The position numbers and the translations under genes are program-made. DNA of 40,451 nt from Chromera velia (lineage: Eukaryota; Sar; Chromeraceae). Below, in pieces: positions 31,816-40,451 of this stretch (position 1 is the first letter of the stretch; every line of letters begins with the position of its first letter). Location: the NCBI GenBank assembly GCA_018398765.1, contig JAHBMJ010000603.1, positions 1 to 40,451 on the forward strand, in the 5' to 3' direction. Below the pieces are notes generated by a model, which was not told the DNA's origin, ran no database searches, and saw only the letters and a list, made by a program, of their open reading frames with translations.

Positions 31816-32808
31816 GATCCCGTGATCCAAGTCTCAGCCGGATCCAAAATCCAAGATTCAAGGCAGAAATTCAAAGGAACAAATGAATCACGCCGGTTAC
31901 TGGGGGATTCGGGGTTGAAGTCGTGTTCTGGAACGATGTCTGGTTGTCGGATGTTGTCGGCTCGGTGCTATGCGAGTTTAACGGTGGTTGCCAGTATTAA
32001 TATCAGTCAGTGTCCACATGTGTCCACCTCTCGCCTCAGTGCATGCATGCATGCGAAGCTCGGACTGGCTCATGCATATATGCGGGCTTTTAACCATTTT
32101 CATCGCTAACGCGGGGACCATTCAAACTTCTTCGCGAAAATCCCGATCGCTCCTAGTTTGGGCTGTGGGACCCATAGACACGACTAGATTCACATCTTAA
32201 CGAAGGGTAACTCCGTTAAGCCGTACCCCCCCGACATTCTAAGCTGTTCTTAAAAACATTTTTCAAGATTGGATTTTTCAGCGGCATTTAATTTTAAGTT
32301 AGGATTTTTGAGTGGCGGCACCGTTTCATACTATTTTATGCCGCTAAAATTTATTTCACTGTATGCGTATGTACCCCACTGTCGCACTACCTTTACGGAG
32401 CACCGCGCGTATCCGAAGTTCGGCCCTTGTGGCGTCAATCTTGGAATATCCCGCCGCCGTGCGTAGTAAAGTCAGACCCGGTCAGGAAGTGCGTGACCGT
32501 GCGCGAATGCGAGCGACTGAGAGTAAAATACAAAACGTGCAATTGAGCTCAAAAAGTAATTCTTCACATGCATGCAGAAAAATAAATGAAAGAGACTTGG
32601 ATCGGAAAGAAACATTCAGAAGTACCAGAAGTGGGAATGGTGGACTGTCAGACTTACCCTCCTGTAGGTACCAGACTGAAGTACTGACTGACTGAACTTA
32701 TTGTCTCACCTAACAGTAATATATTGCATTAGACCGTATGGGACGGAAGGGAGCCAGTAGACCAAACTAGACTGCATGAGACACAAACTTCGATCTGGTA
32801 CTTCCAAA
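31816..32808. other. Intergenic DNA between thiD and the retrotransposon
   Basis: Short frames only; no domain recognised. It contains overlapping TGCATGCA sites at 32040 and 32044 and one more at 32569. The thiD promoter should lie in the first few hundred bases. Confidence 0.45.
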
Positions 32809-33058
32809 CGGGCTTGGTGAGATAGCAGATCACATCAACCTCACCCAACGCCCCCGTGATTTCGACCACACCCCCAATTCGTACCACTCCGTAAGACCCG
32901 ATTTAAATCCCTTCTGCTCTTTCATCACTCACCCCCATGGTGAGCTCGATTGGTTTTTCCCATACAATCCTCCTCGGCTCGATCCTATCCCTGCACAGAA
33001 TCGTGTTGCTAGCACAGGAGTCTGTGTATATGCGGTCATCATACTGGGACTGGTTCTT
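32809..33058 (-). pseudogene. Aspartic protease-like remnant downstream of gag
   Basis: Directly after the TAG that ends gag, and in the same frame, the minus strand reads YDDRIYTDSCASNTILCRDR. This fits a copia protease active site (D-S-G-A-S type) except that the Gly is Cys. The frame continues into MGVSDERAEG, has a TAA at 32905-32903 where the plus-strand copy has CAA, and stops matching at about 32809. The protease identity rests on this short motif and its position between gag and integrase homologous segments. Confidence 0.55.
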
Positions 33059-34667
33059 CTATGTCTTCATCTGGTTTGGCTGGATCACAGTGGGGTGGCT
33101 GCGGAACGTCATTTTCACCTCCAGAGGGTCAAACTGCTGCTGCTGAAGGGGTCCAGGTGTGGTCTTTTCCTGCTGCTGCTGTTGAAGGGGCTCAGATGTG
33201 ATCTTCTCCTTGTCTCTTGTGTCTTTGTCTTCGGCAGTGAGTCTTAGTTGCTGCTGTGAGTGAGAAGGAATCGGAGGGAGGAGCTGTGTGAACCAGGCCT
33301 CTAGGAACGGATCTGACTTCGCGTTTGCATCATCATTAAACTCTTCGAACAATGAAGACAATCCACTGCGCGCCTTTCCTCCCGATCTCCTACTGATTCC
33401 AGAAGGCAGGACGGGCTTCAACGCCATGTTGGCTTGAGGCTGGGGTTGATTCTGGAGGAGGCTCTCTGGCTGCTGTGCAGACGGTTGGTCATTCGGAGCA
33501 CAAGAGAGGTGTGGAGGCAGTTGCCTCTCATTTCTGCAGTAACGGGCGTAGTGCCCTCTCATTCCGCACTTGGGGTACGTGTTGTCTGCTGCCCAACACT
33601 CTTTCGGCGGGTGTGATCGATAATACCCACAGTCTTGGCACCCACCGAGCATAGGCAGAGCATTTCTGGGTCTCAGATGTTGCTACGGTGGCTGTAACAC
33701 ACAGTTGAGGGTGTTGCTGCTGTTGCATTTACTGCTGCTGTTGGTTGAATTGTTGTTGCGGTTCCTGCCTCTGACGGGGCCAGGGTTGTTGTTTCATGGC
33801 AGCATTAGAGCCTCCATACCCTCCTCTTTGTCTTTGGGGAAGCCTAGGAGGCACACCCACTTGCCCCGTGTAGAGGGCTTGCATTTGATTCTGCATTTCG
33901 TCTCTCAGCGCCTGTTGCCAAATGAGGAGACCCGGAGGGCTTTGCTGCTGCTGCTGTATGGTCGTTGTGAGGTTTGCCTTCAACTGTTCTGATCTCTTTC
34001 TCTGCTCTCTCTCGGCCTCTGACTCCTAACTCAGAAAACACCCCTCGCCGTGCTCATTGATCTCGTCGCGGATGGCCTTGATTAGGGGCTGGAACTTATT
34101 GTAATCCACCTTGAGTCCAGTCCTGAGTGAGGAGACCAGCTTCTGGGGAAGTCCGTCCTGCGTGTAACGCGCCGCATCCTCATCTACTACTGTGAGGCCG
34201 CACATGTCCGCCAGATCTAGAAGGTTCTCCATGGCAGTAATCAATTTCTTAGGCTTCACAATGAAGAGAGCCTTGCCAGGGTATTGGCCGACTGCCTGGA
34301 GGGCTCTGGTTACCTTCTTCTTCTGTATCTGAATGGGTACGCTCCGGTTGGACCTCACCGCTTCCCATACCTGCTTCAAGTATTCTTTGGAATCGTTCTG
34401 GCTGTTGGTATCTTGAATCCCCCCCGCGTACCACTTATTCACCACTCTACCTACTGCCTGTTTTTCATCCGGGGCAGACTTCAACGCACTTAAGATCTGG
34501 TCGATTTTCCAGAGTCTCTTGCTGTCATCGTCTGCTATGGCTTGGTAGGCTGCCAAACCATCCCGCTTGATAAAGCATCTCCTCTGGTAGCGCTCGAACA
34601 TCCACTCATCCGTGAGGGGAGGGAACAGAGACTTCTTTTCTTCTCTACCCGTCTCTCTGTCATCCAT
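33059..34667 (-). pseudogene. Retrotransposon gag polyprotein with zinc knuckles (broken)
   Basis: The first block (34667-34026) encodes 213 residues with copia-gag-like helical content (WKIDQILSALKSA, WEAVRSNRS, LPQKLVSSLRTGLKVD). A TAG at 34028-34026 interrupts it, and the same frame continues as a Q-rich linker (QQQQ tracts, GGYGG) to a TAA at 33731. The frame then shifts within CAG-rich DNA. The last block (33652-33059) holds two cysteine knuckles: CQDCGYYRSHPPKEC (CX2CX5HX4C) and YPKCGMRGHYARYC, where the first Cys of a CX2CX4HX4C box is Tyr. Zinc knuckles bind element RNA during packaging. The final stop is a TAG, beyond which the protease frame continues. Confidence 0.75.
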
Positions 34668-35046
34668 TTTGAATCTCCAGGAATGGGCTTATGAGGGAAG
34701 AAAAATTTAGTGCATGCAACGGCCACCCAGTGTCTGTCAGTCTGAGCAGGCCTTTCTGTTGAGTGATTGAGTCTTTTTGGGGGCCAAGCAATGAAGGATG
34801 CAAGCAAAAAATGCAGAAGAGAAGCAGTTTTAAAGAGTGTTAGTATCGGTTGATTGACTTACTGATGCCAGAGTCTGTCTTGATCTCCTCCTGTATGGAC
34901 GGAATATTGTCTCATCTCCATAACACCAGCGTCCCCTCTGATCTTTTCTTCCCCTTCTCCTTCCTCCCCCTTGAGTTCCCTGCCACCAATCTGTCCGATC
35001 TCCTCCCCTGGAGCAAGAACAGCCTGCAAGCTTGACGGTTTGTGCT
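34668..35046. other. Junction between the two halves of the retrotransposon
   Basis: It contains what should be the gag 5' leader on the minus strand (next to 34668), then about 180 bp with no similarity seen to the rest of the element. The plus-strand pol homology starts abruptly at GAGCTCACCATGGG. No tRNA primer-binding site was identified. Confidence 0.45.
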
Positions 35047-37214
35047 GAGCTCACCATGGGAGTGAGTGATGAGAGAGCAGAAGGGATTCAAATCGGGTCT
35101 TACAGAGTGGTGCGAATTGGGGGTGTGGACGAAATCACGGGGGCGTTGGGTAAGGTTGATGTGATCTGCTATCTCACCAAGCCCGGGGAGAGAATGAAAC
35201 ATCTACTTCGCGGGAAAGGCCTGGCCCTTGATGATGGCCTCCCAGGCCCTCTCAGTGGAAAGAATTATGTGACAGTGACAGATGCAGATGGAGAAGGGAA
35301 AAGACTGAGAATCACTCAGCCGTTTGGTGACGGAAGATCGAACCTCCCTTTTTTTGTCATGTGTCTGCTGTTGTCTCCTCCTCTGCTTGCAGCACCTACA
35401 GTAGAAGCACCTACAGTAAGAAGGTCCTCACCCGAAGGAAGCAGAAGCAGGCAGGTGCAGATACCAACTACCGTCTACTCACCGATCCCACCAAGCTGAA
35501 GGCGTGGTATGCACGGTTTGGACACTGTGATCTCTCTCAACTGGTTGCTACCCTCAGAGAAAGGCAGGTAGGCATGAAGGAAGAGGTGAAGAAGAAGGTG
35601 TGGAGGGAGTGTGAGCTGTGTGAGGACAGAAATGCAGTCAACAGAACACCACATGCAGTGCCTGGGAGAAGAGAGAAGGAAGCGAAAGAGTACGGGCAGC
35701 TGGCCTATTGTAACATTGGGCAGCTCGTTGGGTACCCATTCTCAGTGATTGTTAAAATGTACAGCAGGGAGATTAATGTGATGAGGCTCAATGCAAAGAG
35801 TGACGTGACGGATCACTGTGTCCGTTTCAATGCACAGAACAGACTCCTGCTCCCCAAACCCCACAAACAGATCGTCACAATGAGGTCTGACAATGAGAAT
35901 GTCCTCAGGTCGGCAAAGATGAAGGCGACCATGCCCTACACCCACTTCGACGAGAGTACGAAGTATCATTCCCTATCTCAAGGACCCGCAGAAGCAGCAG
36001 TAAAGATGATTAAACGACTGGCCAGGACCATGATGAAGGAGAAAGGGTGGCCCCTTGCTGTGCTTCCTCACTTGTGGGAAGGACTGGCCGAGACCTACAT
36101 GGCTCTACATATGAATGAGCTTGGCACCTCCCCGTACTACAAGAAGAATGGTCAGCACCCGCCCCTTAAATTCATGTGTGGGGACAAGGTGATTTTCACC
36201 CCTCACAGAGCAAAAACAGCTAAGAAGACAGAAGAGCTGCCAGGTAAAAGGGGGTGGTACATCTCCCAACCTTCTCCGCACGCAGTGAGAGTGTTCGAGA
36301 TCTGGGGTGAAAGTCCGAACGACTTCATAGTCTAGACAGTCCACCCTGTAGACGTCCATCAGTCTCGCAAGGGCACTCTAGCCATGTAGGGCTATGAGGG
36401 GGTAGATGAGGCCATCCGACTTCTGCTCGCAGGAGTTACAGACACAGGCTTTGAGCCGCAGGTAGAGGAAGGAGTGTGGGTGAGCCCAGAAGCACAAGAA
36501 AGAGAGGGAGAAGAGAATGCTGAGCAGTTGAAAGAAGAAAAGAGAGAAATGGAGAAGGGGGAAGACGAAGACTCCAGTGACTCGAGCGATGACGACTTCC
36601 TGCTCCTGTTGCAGTCAGCAAATGCGAAGAGAGGGAGTGCGCGTGCGCAACAGCCACCTGCGGCCGTGGCAGCACCAGAGGTGCAGCCGCAAGCGGCAGC
36701 AGTAGCACAAGGCGGGCAGGCGCAAGGACCCACACCACCACCAAGTCCGCTTCCTCAGCAGAGGGTTGCTGCGGCGATCCGATCATCAGCCGGTCAGCAA
36801 AGTGTCAGAGTGGAAAGAAGCTCTGAATCGGTCAGTCTGCAGAGACAGATGTTGTCACCTCCATGTGAATGAAGTGAGTCAGTGAGTCATAAACAAGAGA
36901 AGGAAAAGGAGGCAAGGCAGGCAACAGGCGGAGAACGAAAAGGAGAAAATGCCATGTCCTCAGGAAGAAATGAAAAGTCAATCAGTCTCTCGAAACAAGC
37001 GATTTCTTCTCCTGAGCTGCGACTCTCTGTGCCTCTTGCCAGTCAGCGAGACCTAGCAACAGGATCAAGAAAAGAGAGAGAGGCCGACAAGTCAAATGAA
37101 GGAGAGTCTCACAAGGCAATGGGAAAGAATAATGAGCGTAGAGGACAGGAAAAAGACAGAGGAGGAAACGGAAGCAACCAGGAGAGAGGCCAGACAGATT
37201 CGAGTATTTTTTAG
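35047..37214 (+). pseudogene. Copia-type pol fragment: GAG-pre-integrase, integrase core and acidic linker
   Basis: Integrase inserts element cDNA into host DNA. Frame A (35047-~35399) carries MGVSDERAEGIQIGSYRVV and GLALDDGLPGPLSG. The frame changes by -1/+2 near a T7 run (35349) and a duplicated AGCACCTACAGTA (35391-35420). Frame B then gives the pre-integrase zinc-binding segment (WYARFGHCDLSQLV, then CELCEDRNA; an H-H-C-C arrangement). It continues into an rve-like core with MRSDNENVL (second acidic residue) and QGPAEAAVKMIKR (Glu), 33 residues apart. The expected first Asp appears as Asn in YCNIGQLVGYP. The same frame continues through TAG 36333, TAG 36387 and TGA 36870 as an E/K/S-rich linker to TAG 37212. 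Reverse transcriptase is missing. Confidence 0.82.
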
Positions 37215-38191
37215 ATTCGAACTTGACTTTTTAATCCGAACTTTTTAGGTGTTTTTGAAATAAAATCACCTCGTTAAAAAAAAAAAAAAACTTAAGCGTC
37301 ACAAACCAATTTTTTTTTTCATCAGTTTTTTTGTTTCCACTTTAAAAAATGACCTCATTTAAAAGTGTATTTTTGAAATTTTCTAAGAAAGTTTAGTGAT
37401 TTAAATTTTTTTTCAATAAGCAAGATATTGTATGCACTAGCTAATTCTGTGTATGGTAGTCTCATAATGATTAATTGGTAGAAGACTTGCATGCGAAGGA
37501 CTCTACCAAAAGTTTATCTGCAAAACCAGTTAGTATAATGGCATGTATGCTTTCACTAAGTTTCGACCTAATTTTATTTCAGTGTGATTCAATTGCATTA
37601 AATAAACTAGTTAACACAGCAGAAAGAGTGTATGCAATCAATTGAAATTACAATTCATGAAATTTAAACTTCGTGCAATCCGGATCGGGACAAGAAAAAA
37701 GTGAATATTTAATTTAAAATTATAATTCCTACTATAATTCATTTAAAACTTAGCTAAAAATTTATACTATAAATATTTTTATAGGATTTATTACCGATTT
37801 AAGTATAAACAATTTATTAATAGTAAAATAAATATGAATAAAAAGTTAAAATTGTCATATTATATAGCAAAATATAACAAAATAAACAAAAAAACGGAGA
37901 TTAAAAAAAAAGGAAACTATTTGATCTGATATGTCTTTTTGCACTGATACTAATAACAACTAAGAAAATAGACATAATAACATTTCAATATAAAACCAAA
38001 TCTTTAATTACAGAAGCGCTTTAAGCATTTATTCGATTTCTACTGTATGTTTTTCAATTTTCTTCTGGTGTATCATATCAGCAACCCTTGCCTCTCCCCT
38101 TTCCTTTATCTAGTTTCAAAGATTTTATGGTGGCTTTCATGGATGGCCGAAGCGCTGAGCCGGATGTAAATTGGTTACCTCCGCGACGCCT
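37215..38191. other. AT-rich non-coding DNA
   Basis: Many A and T runs. A perfect 8-bp stem TTGGTAGA / TCTACCAA around 37480-37512 has a 19-nt loop but does not complete a tRNA fold. No gene is recognised. Confidence 0.5.
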
Positions 38192-38740
38192 CTAATTTTG
38201 CTTTGGATCAGCCACAGCGGCGGCTGACGATGAAGACGAGGCTAAAGATGAAGCTGAGGCTCCATCCAAAACACCCATCTCATCTTTTTCTTCTGTATTT
38301 GACAAATCACCTCTGTCTGAATCTCCACTTCCCTCTTTCAATGAAATCACAACCTTTTTTGCAACATCTTCACCCACGATATTGGAGTGATTTTGCTTTA
38401 ACCACTCAAACGTAGCTGTATGAAGCACACTTTTTTTGTACATTCCTGTTTGTTTATATGTGACGGGGGAGGCCAGCTGTGTGCAACATAAAGCTATTGA
38501 TACCGACACTCTGCACGGTTCTCTTCTCTTCGGGGTGGCTCTCTTTTTAGGGTTGGTTTTTGATTGAACATAATAGGGCCAAAGCGACCCGTAATATCCA
38601 TTCTTTTCGCTTGCAGGCTCCCACCAATGGCCAACCGGCTGCATATTCTTCTGCCCTGAGTTGAGAACTTCTTCAATAAACATCAGACCCAGTAGCAAGG
38701 GCCCTGTTTCCCCCCCCGTTTCATTCTTCGAAACAGGCAT
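38192..38740 (-). CDS. Hypothetical protein, ~182 residues, Ser/Ala-rich C-terminus
   Basis: ATG at 38740 to TAG at 38192. The frame is open further up to about 38808, with a GTG at 38767, so the true start or an upstream exon is uncertain. The middle part (VGHWWEPASEKNGYYGSLWP and a basic KKRATPKRREP patch) has ordinary protein composition. Near the end lies an amphipathic TFEWLKQNHSNIVGEDVAKK stretch, then an acidic/serine tail with ASSLASSSSSAAAV. No signal peptide or membrane span is clear and I recognise no family. A GGAG/GTAACC donor-like site follows the stop. It is divergent from the 38934 candidate, about 190 bp away, so the two may share a promoter region. Confidence 0.4.
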   Translation of the reverse strand: MPVSKNETGGETGPLLLGLMFIEEVLNSGQKNMQPVGHWWEPASEKNGYYGSLWPYYVQSKTNPKKRATPKRREPCRVSVSIALCCTQLASPVTYKQTGMYKKSVLHTATFEWLKQNHSNIVGEDVAKKVVISLKEGSGDSDRGDLSNTEEKDEMGVLDGASASSLASSSSSAAAVADPKQN

Positions 38741-38933
38741 TTCCTTGCTGCTCTTCTCAGACGACACTGACGGAGCAGATTCTGGGCAGTATTGAACTAG
38801 AGCCTACTTTTCAGAAATAAATGTGGACGAATGACGCTCGTTTGACATCTCATCGGTTTGGAATTTGCCAGAGACCTTGAGGTACCTTAAGGGGGGGTCC
38901 TTCCCAGTCGTGGCCTAGGAGGTCTTGGCACAC

Positions 38934-39530
38934 ATGGACGTCCGCTTCCTCAAAGAGCTGCTCAGTCGCCTGGGATTCCTCCCCGCACTTCTCTTTGGTG
39001 TAGCCAAGCACTTCGAGTGTCTGCAATTGATTCGCCAGACAGGTATATCACATCAAACGTTTTTACTCCAAATACACATAAAACTACTAACTCAGTCATG
39101 TCAGGCACTTTAAAAGTGTTTTTGCAGAAAAAACAAAAAGAGAGACGAATTAAAAAAAATAACCTTACGCATGGACCCCACATATACACTGTAAAATATG
39201 AAGCCTCCTAGTATACAGTAATAAAAGGTTTTTCTGTACAATAAATGAGAAACTTGAAAAGTTTGACCGTATTTTTATGCGTACATTTCAGTCCCTGAAG
39301 AGAATTTAATGGTATTTAAAGCAATGGTGAACACTTCAAAGCCAGATTTAGGATCGTTCAAAGCGCTGACCTCCGGAGCAAGGCCTTTGGCATATGTTTG
39401 CAGCCCTTCATCAGCAAGTCAGCTTGTCAGGCGGTCTCTTGCAGTCGTTTCCTGTCGGACTGCAAAAGCATCCCTGGGAAGACCTTGCCTGCGCAAAAGC
39501 GTGCAATGCTACTATCGCTGTTGTTTATGA
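38934..39530 (+). CDS. Candidate two-exon hypothetical gene (115 residues)
   Basis: Exon 1 38934-39042 encodes MDVRFLKELLSRLGFLPALL, then FGVAKHFECLQLIRQ, and ends at CAGACAG/GTATAT. A 249-bp AT-rich stretch ends with TTTTTATGCGTACATTTCAG at 39291. Exon 2 39292-39530 restores the frame (one base plus two) and runs to a TGA. An overlapping frame from 39394 also looks protein-like, so the reading frame of the second exon is uncertain. No family is recognised. A TAG lies just upstream in frame (38916), so any earlier exon would have to splice after it. Confidence 0.3.
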
Positions 39531-39540
39531 ATACGTGTAT

Positions 39541-39878
39541 GCCAAAGAAAAGAAAGCACACAATTGGACAGATAGACAGAGATACCAACACATACTGCAG
39601 AGATGATTGGATGCTAGAATTAGATAGGCAGACCATATGGTTTGAATTCTTTTTTTGGGGGGCGGACAAAGAGAGACCGACCGACCGACAGACCTAGCCG
39701 ACAGACAGACAAACAGTCAGACTGACAGACCATATGGTTTCTTTTCTTCCTCTTCTTCATGAATACAATAGAGAGCTAGACCAACAGACTATATGTTTTC
39801 TTTACTTCCTCTTCTTCATGAGCACAACGGGTAGTCAGAGAGATAGACCTAGGTGACAGAGAGACAGAAAGACAACCT

Positions 39879-39909
<31 letters not shown>

Positions 39910-40240
39910 GCAGACAGGCAGATAGGCAGACAGGCAGACAGACAGACAGACAGACAGAAAGACAGAGAGACTGAGAAACTGAGAGATAGAAAGACAGAGA
40001 GATAGAGAAACAGAGAGAGTCTGACAAAGAGACAGACAGACAGACAGACAGACAGATAGACAGATAGACAGACAGACTATATCGTCTTTTCTTCACTTCA
40101 CTTTTTCCGAATCGTTTCCTTTCTTTCAGACAGACAGGCAGACAGACAAACAAACAGACAGACAGACAAACAGATAGACAGACAGACAGACAGACAGAGA
40201 AACTGAGAGAGAGAGAGACATATAGCCGCTATTCGTTTGC
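39541..40240 (+). repeat. GACA/GATA-type tetranucleotide microsatellite region
   Basis: Long runs of GACAGACA with GATA and GAGA variants, densest at 39880-39960, 40030-40075 and 40125-40200. Two related segments containing AGACTATAT..TTTTCTT..CTTC recur near 39730, 39790 and 40075. The minus-strand frame of 91 codons is only the translated repeat. Confidence 0.9.
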
Positions 40241-40451
40241 AATTTGTTTAAATTTATTTGTTTGCTTGATAGACTGATTGACTATCTCTCTTTTAGTCCC
40301 TCCCCAGGACTGATGTGCTGGCAGTGCACTTGAATTGTGTGGGCATGTAAGAATTTTAATGCATGAGTCTTTTTTCGATCGATCGCCCCCTTTGGATCCA
40401 ATGAATCAATCAATCAATAGATCAATCTGCCTGTCCAATCAATCAATGTTT
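40241..40451. other. Window end, no gene
   Basis: Ordinary sequence ending in an ATCAATCAATCA tetranucleotide tract. Nothing else is seen. Confidence 0.5.

Larger units (their letters stand above)
32809..37214. mobile_element. Decayed Ty1/copia-like retrotransposon, split head-to-head
   Basis: gag and protease run leftwards from 34667, while pol with integrase runs rightwards from 35047. A ~139-bp protease-downstream segment is present in both orientations (32809-32947 minus, 35047-35187 plus), giving an inverted duplication. Reverse transcriptase/RNase H and clear LTRs are absent. Multiple stops and a frameshift show that it is not functional. Confidence 0.8.

Noticed and set aside
35332-35390. 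Small intron in the pol fragment ending at CTCTGCTTGCAG
   Set aside because: The only nearby donor (G/GTGACG) restores frame A, not the integrase frame, so it does not explain the frame change.
37475-37512. Possible tRNA, from TTGGTAGA and a TTGCATGC anticodon-like loop
   Set aside because: No acceptor or T-arm pairing can be built around it; only one 8-bp stem remains.

Overview
This looks like nuclear DNA from a eukaryote. The genes are split by GT-AG introns, microsatellites and retrotransposon debris are abundant, and about half the window is tandem or inverted repeat. An alveolate of the chromerid/apicomplexan kind (for example Chromera-like) is my best guess. The reasons are the very frequent TGCATGCA motif, an ApiAP2-type binding site, and the overall gene style; this is inference, not proof.

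Layout. 1-5.5 kb: purine-rich retroelement-derived DNA with a chromodomain remnant, three polypurine/LTR-start-like motifs and an AT microsatellite. 5.5-21.15 kb: one very large imperfect palindrome. The left arm (about 5520-12356) and right arm (about 16343-21152) are diverged inverted copies, each made of an outer 48-bp minisatellite array and an inner non-satellite block. The roughly 4-kb spacer carries a 1.78-kb tandem duplication. 21.15-23.3 kb: decayed satellite relatives outside the right arm. 23.6-24.4 kb: a dispersed ~290-bp repeat between two ~190-bp direct repeats. 24.8-27.1 kb: a two-exon gene for a long, probably disordered proline-rich protein (+). 27.1-29.07 kb: AT-rich intergenic DNA with two hAT-like MITEs that have TIRs and 8-bp target-site duplications. 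29.07-31.70 kb: a three-exon thiD gene (-), convergent with the previous gene. 32.8-37.2 kb: a decayed Ty1/copia-like retrotransposon split head-to-head, with gag and protease on the minus strand and integrase on the plus strand. 37.2-38.2 kb: AT-rich DNA. 38.2-39.5 kb: two divergent hypothetical gene candidates. 39.5-40.45 kb: GACA-type microsatellite.

The only confidently assigned metabolic function is ThiD, hydroxymethylpyrimidine (phosphate) kinase of thiamine biosynthesis. The most unusual structure is the palindrome. Its 48-bp unit contains two back-to-back hairpins, so the region is self-complementary both at unit scale and at 15-kb scale. Because the unit is 16 codons long, five of six frames stay open over long stretches, and the resulting long ORFs should not be taken as genes.
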